From the NCBI RefSeq assembly GCF_022898935.1, contig NZ_JALIRP010000003.1, positions 372,001 to 436,000 on the forward strand: 64,000 nucleotides of DNA, written 5' to 3'. Position numbers and translations under genes: made by a program. This document shows, piece by piece, positions 44,382 to 53,850 of the stretch (the first letter of the stretch is position 1; the number at the start of each line of letters is the position of its first letter). Below the pieces are notes generated by a model. It saw only the letters and a program-made list of their open reading frames with translations, made no database searches and was not told where the DNA came from. Source of the stretch: Paenibacillus mangrovi. GTDB lineage: Bacteria > Bacillota > Bacilli > Paenibacillales > Paenibacillaceae.

Positions 44382-46535
44382 TTATTCAGGCGGCAGGCAG
44401 GTCTGACCGAAGCGCCAGCCCGTAATGCGATACCGACTACCCGGCCCGCCTGGTTCGGCATCGCCCGAGAAGCTGCCGCCTGCAGCTTGGGCGACCACGA
44501 TCCTGCGCCAGCTGCCGCCGTTATGTTCAAAATCAAAGCTGAATCCGTCATCGTCATACAAAACGCTTTCGCTTGGCTTCGTTCCGAAATGGATCATTTC
44601 AACCGGAATCTCGCTTTCCCCGGCAGGAACATGATCCATTGCAGGCATCATGGGGATCATGGCCCCTTCCCTAACGAACAGTGGCATCCGCTCCAGCGGA
44701 TAGTCCACATGCACGATCCGGCCCCCCTCATGGCGCACGCCGGTCTCGGCCTCGTACCAGGCACCGTCCGGAAGAAGCACGTCGCGGCCCGATTCGCCTG
44801 CGAATAAAGGCGCTACGAGGAGATCGCGTCCGATGCAGAACTGGTCATCCCATTCCCGCGCAGACTGCTTGCCGTAGGCACCCTCCACTGTGTCAAAGTC
44901 TTCCGGAGACGCGTGTTTCCCGGAAGCGCCGCTACCCGAAGTTCCGGTCGGCGCTTCTTTATCCCGCTTCTCCCCGGAGAGCGCAAGCGGCATTGCCTGA
45001 AAGGGCGGGATGCCCTTCGCTTCGTATTCTGCGAATACGGTATACAAATAAGGTAGCAGGCGCATCCGCAAGCGAATGTAATGACGGACGATCGCTTCGG
45101 ATTCCGGATAGCTCCACGGCTTGACGCCGTCGCCCCATGCATTCAGCATGGCCAGCGGAGTAAAGCATACCGTCTGCATGCGTCTGACCCAGTCTTCCGC
45201 GTTGTCGGCCCTTCGGACCTCCGGAGACCAGAGCAGGCCGCAAAATGAAGCGTTGCATAGCGCACGGACGAACTGGCGGTGATCATACAAATCCGAGTAC
45301 AAAACATACGGAAGAGAAGATGCTCCCGCGTTCGAGGCCCGGGCCAGACCGAAAGTGCGCCGATTCTTGTCGCGGTAAAGTCGGTCCGTCATATCCTGCA
45401 GAAGCAGGCCGTACAGTTGCCGCATCTGCTCGCCGTCGTGACCGGACGGAAAGGATGCATGCGCGGGAAACATCCAGGAGTTTCGGGTCAGCTCGCTGCC
45501 GTCGCATTCATCCAACTTGTAGCCCGAAATGCCGAGGCTTACATGCTCACGGTCATGCTGCGCCGCATACAGCTCGCGCGCTTCCTTCATCGTGTAGTCG
45601 GGGGCTAGACCGCCCCATACCGAATAATTGCCGGATAGCGGCTGCATTTCGTTATAAAGTCCCGACTTCGGGGATATATACGGATGCTCCCACAGGTTAA
45701 CCTCGAACCCGGCCTCCTTCATTCTGAGAACGAATCCGGCCGGATTGGGAAACCGGGCGCCGTCCCATTCGTAAGTGACGGGATAGCTGGCCGAATGCCA
45801 GCCCGGCTCCAGTCCGATGACGTCGCAAGGAATGCCCCTGGCCCGGAATTCCGCCGCCTCCCGCTCCACCTCGTCATCCCGGAACAACGTAGGCACACGG
45901 TGCCAGAAGCCAAGCCCCCAGCGGGGAGGCAGGACTCCCCCTCCGCAGAACAGGTTGTAGCGTCTTACCACATCCTGCATTCCGGGGCCGCCAAACAGAT
46001 ACACATCCGCGCCATCCTGCGGCAGACGGATTTCGAGCTGATCCGAGACGAGCGTCGCCTTCCAGCCACGATCCATGTTGCGGTCGCGGGCTTGTGCCGC
46101 TGCATCCTCCTGCTGGCGCAGCGCCGAGCCGCAGTAAAACGTGATGGCTCTCGCACTGTCCACCAGAATGCCATAGCCCCGCGAGCTAACCAGAAATGGT
46201 ACGGGGGCATGCGTCTCGCCCGTGTCCTGCTTCGGATCGCTGTTCACGCGCAAATAACGGGTTCTGCCGCGCTGGTTCATGCGCATGAACTGAAGACCCA
46301 TGCCGTACAGCTTTTCGTCCTGCTCCAGAGGAAGGGACAGCAAGCTGCCGCCAGCTTGCAAAACGCTCATCCCGATCTCATCCTGCCGCAATGGCAGCTG
46401 ACCCTCCGGCAGCTCAGCCATGGCTTCTATTCTCGGCTGACGGTTCAAACAGCTGAGAGGGGTTAGGCCCACGGGACTGCCGGTCCTTATCTTCCATACT
46501 CCAGGCGCCGCTTCAATCCAGCTGATCTGCTGCAT
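44382..46535 (-). CDS. GH31 alpha-glycosidase
   Basis: 717 residues, no signal peptide. GH31 barrel: the N-terminal beta domain carries LYGMGLQFM..NQRGRTRYLRVN. Catalytic part: GLGFWHR, CDVIGLEPGWHS, GYKLDECDG with the nucleophile Asp near 343, and YVLYSDLYDHRQFVRALCNASFCGLLWSPEVRR. The C-terminus includes an acidic insert (about 535-570) with low-complexity sequence. GH31 enzymes are alpha-glucosidases, xylosidases or galactosidases. The KLDECDG form is off the usual WxDMxE, so the substrate is open; alpha-xylosidase or alpha-galactosidase would suit a fucosylated plant glycan. Three bases separate it from the gene before. Confidence 0.9.
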   Translation of the reverse strand: MQQISWIEAAPGVWKIRTGSPVGLTPLSCLNRQPRIEAMAELPEGQLPLRQDEIGMSVLQAGGSLLSLPLEQDEKLYGMGLQFMRMNQRGRTRYLRVNSDPKQDTGETHAPVPFLVSSRGYGILVDSARAITFYCGSALRQQEDAAAQARDRNMDRGWKATLVSDQLEIRLPQDGADVYLFGGPGMQDVVRRYNLFCGGGVLPPRWGLGFWHRVPTLFRDDEVEREAAEFRARGIPCDVIGLEPGWHSASYPVTYEWDGARFPNPAGFVLRMKEAGFEVNLWEHPYISPKSGLYNEMQPLSGNYSVWGGLAPDYTMKEARELYAAQHDREHVSLGISGYKLDECDGSELTRNSWMFPAHASFPSGHDGEQMRQLYGLLLQDMTDRLYRDKNRRTFGLARASNAGASSLPYVLYSDLYDHRQFVRALCNASFCGLLWSPEVRRADNAEDWVRRMQTVCFTPLAMLNAWGDGVKPWSYPESEAIVRHYIRLRMRLLPYLYTVFAEYEAKGIPPFQAMPLALSGEKRDKEAPTGTSGSGASGKHASPEDFDTVEGAYGKQSAREWDDQFCIGRDLLVAPLFAGESGRDVLLPDGAWYEAETGVRHEGGRIVHVDYPLERMPLFVREGAMIPMMPAMDHVPAGESEIPVEMIHFGTKPSESVLYDDDGFSFDFEHNGGSWRRIVVAQAAGGSFSGDAEPGGPGSRYRITGWRFGQTCLPPE

Positions 46536-46538
46536 GGC

Positions 46539-47585
46539 TTAGTCCTCCCTGTCGTTAGCGTTTCCCGCGGAAAGCGGAATCACCATATTCCAGGTATTCC
46601 TGGCCTCACGGAATCCTCCCGGTCCATCGGCCACGGCAGCAAACATATGCGTCGGTTTGCTGTCCTGAAACAGCAGGAACGGCCTTTCAAAACTCCCCAT
46701 GACCCGCTCCTGTCCGTCATCCCACAAAACCTTGCGAGAATAAGCCTTCGGAGCGTCCGCAAGCCGCCAATCGGTACCGTTATCCGATAACGCCAGAATG
46801 CCCCCATGCTTCTCGCCGCATAGATGGCCCTCCATATCCTTGGCGATCATCGCGTACCCGCTGCCGCTTCGCCAAATGAACGGATCCTCCACGTGCACGG
46901 CAGGCGGGAACAGCGGCTCCTCGCTGATGACGCGATAAGGGCCTTCCAGCCTGGAGGCCTCTGCCGCTCCGAGCGTCATTTTTCCATAATTATGCCCTTC
47001 ATATCTCCGTGCCTTATAGATGAGCAGCACCGAGCCGTCTTCCCGGATGCAGGGTGCAGGATTGGAGGTCAGATAGCTGTCGAGCTTGCCGGGACGCACC
47101 GGGAGAATCGGCGCATCCAGCCGCTTCCACGGCCCGAACACGCTGTCCGCGACCGCGAGCCCCACCCGCTTGTTCGCTCTAGCGGCAATGACACGGCAGT
47201 CATCCATTTCGACTGCATCTCCGGGGTCTGCCTCTGCAAAAGGATTGGTTGAGCCCATATAGTAGAGCAGATACCCGCTACCGTGCCGAATGACATGCGG
47301 GTTATGCGTGCTGCGGCCGTCCCAAAATTCCGCTCCTCTCGCAGGCAGTACCGTCTCCGCATACGTATAAGGGCCTTCCGGGGTATCCGAGACCGCGCGC
47401 ACGATTTCCGATCGGATCAGCCAGCCCGGATGCATAGGCAGCCACTTGGGCCAGCGCGAAGCGAACATGTGATACCGCCCGTCTTCTCCGCGCACGACCG
47501 ACCCGCACCAGACCCACCATTCCTCCATCCGGAATCCGCCGCCGATCGGTGCAGGCAGCATGCGGTCCATCAGTGACAAGGCCAT
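46539..47585 (-). CDS. Five-bladed beta-propeller glycosidase, GH43/GH117-like
   Basis: 348 residues, no signal peptide. Repeated propeller motifs: YHMFASRWPKW, GAEFWDGRSTHNPHVIRHGSGYLLYYMG, SVLLIYKARRYEG, HVEDPFIWRSGSGYAMIAKDMEG and GSFERPFLLFQDSKPTHMFAA. The THNPHV/EDPFIW pattern resembles family 43 and 117 enzymes. Arabinofuranosidase, xylosidase or a related exo-activity is possible. AGGAGGGAG precedes the ATG, and the gene overlaps the stop of the isomerase-like gene upstream. Confidence 0.8.
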   Translation of the reverse strand: MALSLMDRMLPAPIGGGFRMEEWWVWCGSVVRGEDGRYHMFASRWPKWLPMHPGWLIRSEIVRAVSDTPEGPYTYAETVLPARGAEFWDGRSTHNPHVIRHGSGYLLYYMGSTNPFAEADPGDAVEMDDCRVIAARANKRVGLAVADSVFGPWKRLDAPILPVRPGKLDSYLTSNPAPCIREDGSVLLIYKARRYEGHNYGKMTLGAAEASRLEGPYRVISEEPLFPPAVHVEDPFIWRSGSGYAMIAKDMEGHLCGEKHGGILALSDNGTDWRLADAPKAYSRKVLWDDGQERVMGSFERPFLLFQDSKPTHMFAAVADGPGGFREARNTWNMVIPLSAGNANDRED

Positions 47586-48778
47586 CAGGCTCCCTCCTCC
47601 TTGATGCCGTAACGCTTGGCGGCACTACCGTACAGCCATTCCGAGGCGCAGCGCAGCGCCCCTTCGCGATCGATCCAGCCTTTGGCAACAAGCTCATCCA
47701 GAAAACCGGCGAGCAACCGCTTCACGACATGGATCTTGCCGTAGGTCCACTCGATGCAGCGGGCATCGGATACGATCAGCGAGCTCTTGATTGGCGCCAA
47801 AGCCTCCAGCCGGTACTGCATGCTTTGGGTATAGGTGCTTGCCCGGAAGTTGTACCACCACATGCCGCCGACATGCACGTTCGGGAAATTCCACGCGGCC
47901 TGAACCACGTCCAGATTGTTCAGCTCCGAGGCGACGACAAGCTCAAACGGAATGCTGTACCTTTCAAAGAGGCCGTACAATCGCAACACTCGCAGCGAAT
48001 CATTGACCGGGGCCGCCGAAGCGCTCCCCCATCTTCGTTCCACGCCCAGAAAGAGCTGCAGGAACATGCCGCGGCGTTCAAGCTCGGCGCATACCTCATG
48101 CAATAGCATAAACATGATCTCATCCGGCGAGGTGTCTGCGGTCAACGCATACTGCTCATGCGCGGCGGCCTCATAGTTGGAGAGCGTGGTCATGATGCCC
48201 GGACAACCCATATCTTGATAGTCTTGAAGCCGATTCTGGACGTGAGCCTTAGCCTGTTCCAGAGCCTCTTCCCTCTTTTCTGCCTGAGCTACCTCCAACA
48301 CAAGCTTCGGAAGCCAGCCGTCAATCCGCGGGAACAGCAGCGCATGATGCTTCATCCCCTCAAACAAGGCATGATCAGGGTGATTGACCGCGAAGCGGCG
48401 CACATGCAGCCGGTCCGCTACACGCTGCGCCCAGCCTTCTTCCTTGCTGCTCGCCTTGATCCGTTCATCTGCGATCCGGATCGATGCTGTATCGGTAAGC
48501 TCTACACCGTATAAATCCTTGAGAATGGTGGTAAAAGCAATATTCATCATCGTATTTCGTGAAGAATGATAGGCTTTGAGGAACGCATCTATCCGCTGCT
48601 CCTCCGGAAGCTTCTCCGCATCGGGCGGGTAGCCCGCGGTCTGGAGCTCGCGGTTCAGCCAGAAGTAGTCCGCGATCTTCCAAAAATCCTCTGCGCACAG
48701 ATGGTCTCCCACCAGATGGGTATGGGTATCGATCGCATCCATGGCCATGATGTCATCCAGCAAGGATGAATGCTTCAT
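47585..48778 (-). CDS. Uronate isomerase-like (UxaC-type) amidohydrolase-fold enzyme
   Basis: 397 residues. DAIDTHTHLVGDHLCAEDFWKIADYFWLNRELQTAGYP matches the N-terminus of glucuronate/galacturonate isomerases (HxH metal site). VGGMWWYNF and KSSLIVSDARCIEWTYGKIHVVKRLLAGFLDELV match the C-terminal part with the Asp of the fold. It is about 70 residues shorter than typical UxaC, so it may be a divergent relative. The expected role is conversion of glucuronate or galacturonate to fructuronate or tagaturonate, fitting the GH88 gene in the same operon. It is the first gene of that run, 130 bp after the broken GH95. Confidence 0.82.
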   Translation of the reverse strand: MKHSSLLDDIMAMDAIDTHTHLVGDHLCAEDFWKIADYFWLNRELQTAGYPPDAEKLPEEQRIDAFLKAYHSSRNTMMNIAFTTILKDLYGVELTDTASIRIADERIKASSKEEGWAQRVADRLHVRRFAVNHPDHALFEGMKHHALLFPRIDGWLPKLVLEVAQAEKREEALEQAKAHVQNRLQDYQDMGCPGIMTTLSNYEAAAHEQYALTADTSPDEIMFMLLHEVCAELERRGMFLQLFLGVERRWGSASAAPVNDSLRVLRLYGLFERYSIPFELVVASELNNLDVVQAAWNFPNVHVGGMWWYNFRASTYTQSMQYRLEALAPIKSSLIVSDARCIEWTYGKIHVVKRLLAGFLDELVAKGWIDREGALRCASEWLYGSAAKRYGIKEEGA

Positions 48779-48908
48779 CGGTAATCCTCTCCTTCGTTGC
48801 TAAGCTCGCGTTGATAGGCTCACTATAGTCGTTAAAGTTGAAATGCAATTGAAAGCCAGGTTTGACGAACGGTCGATTGACTTCTTCCTTGGAATGAGGT
48901 CCCTTCGA

Positions 48909-50167
48909 TTACACAAAGCTCATCGTCTTCACAAGCGGCTCCCCGGCTTTCAACAGCACCTGCAGCCTGCGTCCGTCTGGCGTCACCGGTGCAGAAGAAT
49001 CCACATCCCGATCCACCGATGGAGCCGGAGTCTCCAAGATGCTGCAGCCCTGCGGCAGCTCCATCGTTACCGGCTGATCGATGGCTGCCGACATCAGCCT
49101 CACCGAAAGCGTACCCCCTTTCCGATTCCAGTCCACGTCCACCTCGATGCTCCCGCAGGCCAGCATGCCATGCACCCGCCCCCGGATCCATCGGTCAGGC
49201 AAAGCGGGCAAAAGCCGCATCAAGCCCGGCTCGGAATACAGCAGCATCTCCTGCATGGCCGCCGTCCAACCCATGTTCGCGTCAATTTGAAACGGCGCCC
49301 AATCCATGGAAAGTCCGATACCCATGTTCCGCCAGTCATTATGAAGCGTATAAAAGTTGTTGATGACCGCCGAGCGGCTCATCAAATCGAGGCATTCGAG
49401 AGCCAGATTCCCTTCGCCCAGACGAGCACCTGCTCCGCGCCACTGGCCACGCTCTCCGTTCCTTCAGCCTTCAACCCGCCTCCCGTCGGAATGATCCGGG
49501 CTACGGCGCCGAAATCGCTGCCGTCATCGATGCGGGCTGCGTACCAGATAAAGGAGCCGTCCGATCCCGATTCCACCTCCACGGGAAGAGGCGCTTCAGG
49601 CCGGCCCGGCGGCCGCTTGGCATCACTCGGGTCATGCAAGCCGAGAGAGAATCGTGCATGCACAGATCCTTCCCCTTCGGCACGCATCTCCATCACGATC
49701 ATGTCTTCGGGCCGGGATGCGAACAGGGCCCGCTCGAAAGCGGCCCCCCTGTCCTTCCAGCGAACGGTGACTTCGCCGGACTGCATATCAAGCTCGCGGG
49801 AATAGAGCTTGAAACCTTCATTCACCGCTGACACAATCGTGAGGTCCCCAAGCGGAAGAGGTACAGCCATGGCCGGATCATAGTCCTTGCGCTGAAGCTC
49901 CTCTACCAACATCGGTTCAGCCTTTTCCTCCTGACCGGAGAGCATCAGATGCCGCATCTCCTCCAGTCGACCGCTGATATCCGGCAGGTCCGGCGTACGG
50001 CTCTGCCACCATAAATCGCCGTGGGTAAGCATGACTGTCTCGCGGTGCACCCCTCCGTATACGGCAGCGCCGACGGTGCCGCTGCCAGTCGGGAGAGCTT
50101 CGCGCCATTTGGCTCCCCACCAGGAGGAGGGGGTCAGCAGTTTCAGCTTCCAGGCTTCTTTATCCAT
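48909..50167 (-). pseudogene. GH95 alpha-L-fucosidase gene with the catalytic domain deleted
   Basis: The upstream part (to 49382) encodes ~260 residues of the GH95 N-terminal beta-sandwich (WREALPTGSGTVGAAVYG, LTHGDLWWQSR, PLGDLTI) and stops after IWLSNASI. The downstream part in another frame (48909-49385) begins near LECLDLMSRSAVINNFY and holds the C-terminal domain, FQIDANMGWTAAMQEMLL to the end. The helical barrel with the catalytic Asn pair and Glu (~300-400 residues) is missing. The intact paralogue at 58731 shows what was lost. AGAGGT favours the ATG at 50167. Deletion plus frameshift make it non-functional, unless the two pieces are made separately. Confidence 0.82.
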
Positions 50168-50219
50168 GCCGTCATACCTCTCTTTCCCCGATATCTGCCT
50201 GATGTAACGTTCCATTTTT

Positions 50220-51782
50220 TTATTTATGACGGCTCGACTGGTTTAGAATGCCATCGTTATTTTTGAAGCGCTCGGTAGCATCCTTGACGATGTCATTGCC
50301 GCCTTTTTGCTTGTATTCCTCAATGACTTTCGGCCAATCGGTAATCGGCTCTTTGCCGTAAATCATCTTCACCATGTGGTCGATGATCAGCTTCGGCGCC
50401 TGGTCAGGACGTTTGGACGCAAGATCCGGCAGTTGGCTGAAGGATTCAAGCTCAGGCACGAACCCGATTCCGCCGATGCCCTCGTCGGCCAACGTTTCAT
50501 CCAGTGCCTTCAGGACATCCATGCCGCCTGGAAGCAGCTCCGTGCGCTCACGGTTAATGGTGCCATCCCCTATCCATTTTAGCTGCGAACGGAAGTTTTG
50601 CTCGTCATTCCCTTCCTTGGTCGTCGGGAATTTGTAATCGATTTTTCCGTCTTTCTCGGTGTAATTCTCGCCTTCGATGCCGAAGCTGAAGAATTTCGTC
50701 GCTTCAGGCGTTTGCATCCAGTCGAACAGTTCGATGATCCGGATGGCTTTCTCCTTGCTTACCTTGCTGTTGATGTACAAGGAGGTAATCACCGAACTGT
50801 ACAGACCGTAGCCATTCAAGCCGGTATCTCCCTCGGGAGACGGGATGATGTCGATCTTGGCTTCCGGTACGACCGCCTGAATTTTGGTGCGAAAATCAAG
50901 CAAGCTTGCGGCATTCGCCGTCCACATTCCCGCATTGCCCGCCTGGATGTTCTCGGTGTACTGCGGCGCCTGGATGGTCGCGAAATCCTTCTGAATCAGG
51001 CCCTCGTCATACATCGTTTTGTATACGGTCAATGCTTTTTCCATGTTCTCGGCATTGTAGAACTTCGGAACAACCTCGCCGTCCTTCTCTACGAACTGGT
51101 AGCCCAGCGCATCATACGCGCCGAAGGCAATATCAGCATACTTGAAGTTTTCACGTCCCTGATAAGGTGCTTGTACGCCCAACTTCTTGAATGCGCGCAG
51201 CACGTTCAGGAAATCATCCATGGTATTTGGAACTGGAAGGCCTGTTTTCTCCAACAGATCGGTCCGGATATATGTCGCGCGGCGTGACGGGTTGCTAATC
51301 CAGGTTGGCACGCCGTAAATTTTCCCTTTATAGCTAACCTCGGCCCACGCTTCCTTCGGAACCGCCTTCATAATGTTAGGCGCATATTCCTTGAGCAGGT
51401 CATCCAGCGGCATAAACACGCCAGCTTCAATGGAGCCCGACATCGATTTATCCGTCGATCCGCCGACATTTTGCACCACGTCAGGAATATCCCCGCCCGC
51501 GAACATGACTGCCATTTTCGAGTCAAAATCTTTCAGCGGAATCATGTTGATGTCCACATCCACATTGGCCCGCTTTTCGAATTCCTTTACCCATTTGTCA
51601 TTGTTAATATCCTTCGAGCTTTCTGCGTAAGCGTTTCCACTTGTTGACAAGGAGATGGATAATTTAATCGGTTTCGATTCATCCGAGGCGTCCACCGAAT
51701 CCGTTTTGCTCCCTCCTCCGCATCCTGCAAGTCCTGCGGTAAGAAGCGTTGATGCCAAAATCAGGCTGATCCATTTCTTCAT
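50220..51782 (-). CDS. Extracellular solute-binding lipoprotein 1 (CUT1 sugar ABC transporter)
   Basis: 520 residues from the ATG at 51782 (GGAAAGGGGAAAGG upstream). Lipoprotein signal with lipobox LAGC, then the large LplA-type binding protein fold: MIPLKDFDSKMAVMFAGGDIPDVV, GVPTWISNPSRRATYIRTDLLEKTGLPVPNT, GYGLYSSVITSLYIN and WPKVIEEYKQKGG. It is clearly homologous along its length to the protein at 54945, so the two are duplicates. It binds an oligosaccharide outside the membrane. A terminator separates it from the kinase gene upstream, so it has its own promoter, perhaps marked by the 14-mer at 51886. Confidence 0.93.
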   Translation of the reverse strand: MKKWISLILASTLLTAGLAGCGGGSKTDSVDASDESKPIKLSISLSTSGNAYAESSKDINNDKWVKEFEKRANVDVDINMIPLKDFDSKMAVMFAGGDIPDVVQNVGGSTDKSMSGSIEAGVFMPLDDLLKEYAPNIMKAVPKEAWAEVSYKGKIYGVPTWISNPSRRATYIRTDLLEKTGLPVPNTMDDFLNVLRAFKKLGVQAPYQGRENFKYADIAFGAYDALGYQFVEKDGEVVPKFYNAENMEKALTVYKTMYDEGLIQKDFATIQAPQYTENIQAGNAGMWTANAASLLDFRTKIQAVVPEAKIDIIPSPEGDTGLNGYGLYSSVITSLYINSKVSKEKAIRIIELFDWMQTPEATKFFSFGIEGENYTEKDGKIDYKFPTTKEGNDEQNFRSQLKWIGDGTINRERTELLPGGMDVLKALDETLADEGIGGIGFVPELESFSQLPDLASKRPDQAPKLIIDHMVKMIYGKEPITDWPKVIEEYKQKGGNDIVKDATERFKNNDGILNQSSRHK

Positions 51783-51885
51783 TAGACCTTTCCCCTTTCC
51801 GTTTATCAGAGACATTCTGTTTCGTGCTTACCTCATGATAAAACGAAAGACCGAGCAGGACCCATGGGGCAAATTATGCTTGTAG

Positions 51886-51899
51886 TGTGTTTTTTTAAG
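51886..51899 (-). repeat. 14-mer shared with 62734-62747 (copy 1)
   Basis: TGTGTTTTTTTAAG occurs here 104 bp upstream of the solute-binding protein gene and again upstream of the Gfo/Idh/MocA gene. On the coding strand it reads CTTAAAAAAACACA. It may be an A-rich regulator or upstream-promoter element, but its simple composition leaves room for chance. Confidence 0.35.
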
Positions 51900-51905
51900 A
51901 TGCAA

Positions 51906-51932
51906 AAAGAAAAACAGCCGGTTTCCCGGCTG
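51906..51932 (-). terminator. Terminator of the YesM/YesN-type two-component genes
   Basis: CAGCCGG and CCGGCTG pair around a four-base loop and are followed on the minus strand by TTTTTCTTTTT. It lies ~30 bp after the kinase stop codon. Confidence 0.8.
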
Positions 51933-51963
51933 CCTCGCGATGACCTGCTTTGTTATTATCCGA

Positions 51964-53850
51964 TTATCCCGCTTGCCAGGAATCACCCCCGCCCGGGAAG
52001 GCCGAGGGGAGCAGTCCGGGTTCCTTCTCCAGGGTCTTGGGCGCGGAGCGGGGCATTCGCATGAACATTCGCGTCCCCTGCTCCAGGCTGCTTTCCACCG
52101 TCAAACCATATTCCTCTCCGAATACGAGCTGGATGCGCCGGTGCACGTTCGCTACGCCGATGCCGCTCTTCAGCTTGCCTTCCTCATCGCTGTCCGCGAG
52201 ACGGTTCTCGCTCAGCTTAGCGCGCAGCTCCGACAGCCGTTCCGGCGTCATGCCGCAGCCGTTATCCTCCACGCTGACCCAAAAACCGTCTTCTTCCTCG
52301 CCAGCATCAATCATGATGGTATGGTGATCCTCGACCCCGTAGCGGAAAGCATGCTGAAACACATTTTCCACCAGCGGCTGGAGGGTGAGGCGGACCATTT
52401 TCCGCAGCAGTAGCTCCGGCCGCACGCGCATGTCGATTTCGAAATGCCGGCCGATGCGGTGATTGATGATGACCATGAAGTACATGACATGCTTCAGCTC
52501 GTTGGCCACCGTGATTTCCTCCAGATTGGTGCGAACCGAGTAGTGCAGCATGTACGATAGCGCCCCGACAATTTCGGAGATTTCGTCCGAATCCTGGATG
52601 ACCGCATAGCAGACGACCGTCTCAAGCGTGTTATACAGGAAATGCGGATTGATCTGCAGCTGTAGCGACTGGAACTCGGCCTTTTGCCGCTCCGCCTGCA
52701 TTTCCCTATTCTTTAGCTCGGACTGGTAGACGATATCCACGAGCTCCGACAGCCGATTCACCATCAGGTTGTATCGTACAATCAGCTCGGTGATCTCGTC
52801 ATGGCGCTTCGGAAGGGGAATGAACTCCCAGTTCCCTTTTTCCGTCTGGCTCATCCCCTTCATCAGCGACCGGATCGGGTTCGTAATGGATTTGCCGAAA
52901 CGGCTCGCCAGAAACAGCGCGCACAGGAAGGTGAGCCCCGCTACGATAAACATGAGCGTCCGGGTCGTTTCAAGCGGCTTGACCAGCTGGCTGTTCGGAA
53001 TGGACACCACCAGATTCCAGCCGGAATAATCGGCTTTTCGGCTGATATACGCCCGCTTCGAACCTTCCGCGGAGCTGCGGAACATGGACGTGCCCGCTCG
53101 GGCCATCTCGCCCGCAAGCTTACCCGATATGGCTTTCCCGACTTTCGAAGGATCGGTATGATACTGGATCCGGCCCTTATCATCCACGATGAAAAAATAG
53201 CTGTCCGGACCAAGGTCAATCCCTTTCCAGAGCGTGGACAGCTCCTCGGACTTCACCTCAATGCCGACGAAACCCTTCATCTCGGGAGAGCGGAGGCCGC
53301 GGATGCGGCGGATCAGCGTCAGCATCGGCGCCCCTTCCCCCTGAATGCTGTGGTTGATAATGGTCAGACGTCCGGATTCATCCGTATGCGACTTGAAGTA
53401 TTCGATCTGCTTGGTGGTGTCTTCGGATTTGAAGGAAGGCTCGGTACCGCCGTTAAAATAATACAGCGCATTGCCGTTGTACCCGATGATATACAGCGCG
53501 CTGATTTCGGGATTGCGGATCCAGACCGGGTCCACGATCGAATCACGGATGTCGGTCATATAGCGGTAATTTTCGTATTCCTCGCGGTCCGAAGGCAGAT
53601 CGATATACTTTTTCACGCTCAGATTGGACAGTAAAGCCACCATCGAGCGCTGATAGGAAGACAGATATAAGTTGGTATGGTGAACGGCATTGTTGACGAT
53701 CTGCGTCATCTGATTTTCCGCACTTTGCTCCAGCTGTCTTGCCGATATCGTATAGAAAGCGATACCCACCGCCGAGAGCGTGAGCAAAATGACAACCAGA
53801 AAGCTGATCAGCAGCTTGACCCTCAGCTGGATCCTGATCGTCCCCATCAT
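51964..53850 (-). CDS. YesM-type sensor histidine kinase
   Basis: 628 residues: membrane helix at ~12-32, a ~250-residue extracytoplasmic dCache-like sensor domain, a second helix near 300-320, a HAMP domain, then the His-kinase-internal region LQLQINPHFLYNTLETVVCYAVI with the phospho-accepting His near 402. The ATP-binding part has VENVFQHAFRYG, SVEDNGCGM and a G box IGVANVHRRIQLVFG. Such kinases sense extracellular oligosaccharides or binding proteins. The start overlaps the stop of the regulator gene upstream, so they are coupled. Placement between two binding-protein genes indicates control of this locus. Confidence 0.95.
   Translation of the reverse strand: MMGTIRIQLRVKLLISFLVVILLTLSAVGIAFYTISARQLEQSAENQMTQIVNNAVHHTNLYLSSYQRSMVALLSNLSVKKYIDLPSDREEYENYRYMTDIRDSIVDPVWIRNPEISALYIIGYNGNALYYFNGGTEPSFKSEDTTKQIEYFKSHTDESGRLTIINHSIQGEGAPMLTLIRRIRGLRSPEMKGFVGIEVKSEELSTLWKGIDLGPDSYFFIVDDKGRIQYHTDPSKVGKAISGKLAGEMARAGTSMFRSSAEGSKRAYISRKADYSGWNLVVSIPNSQLVKPLETTRTLMFIVAGLTFLCALFLASRFGKSITNPIRSLMKGMSQTEKGNWEFIPLPKRHDEITELIVRYNLMVNRLSELVDIVYQSELKNREMQAERQKAEFQSLQLQINPHFLYNTLETVVCYAVIQDSDEISEIVGALSYMLHYSVRTNLEEITVANELKHVMYFMVIINHRIGRHFEIDMRVRPELLLRKMVRLTLQPLVENVFQHAFRYGVEDHHTIMIDAGEEEDGFWVSVEDNGCGMTPERLSELRAKLSENRLADSDEEGKLKSGIGVANVHRRIQLVFGEEYGLTVESSLEQGTRMFMRMPRSAPKTLEKEPGLLPSAFPGGGDSWQAG

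Noticed and set aside
49382..49385. Four-base overlap of two GH95-like ORFs as a normal gene pair
   Set aside because: Each ORF is an incomplete piece of one enzyme and the catalytic barrel is missing, so a deletion is more likely than a two-gene design.
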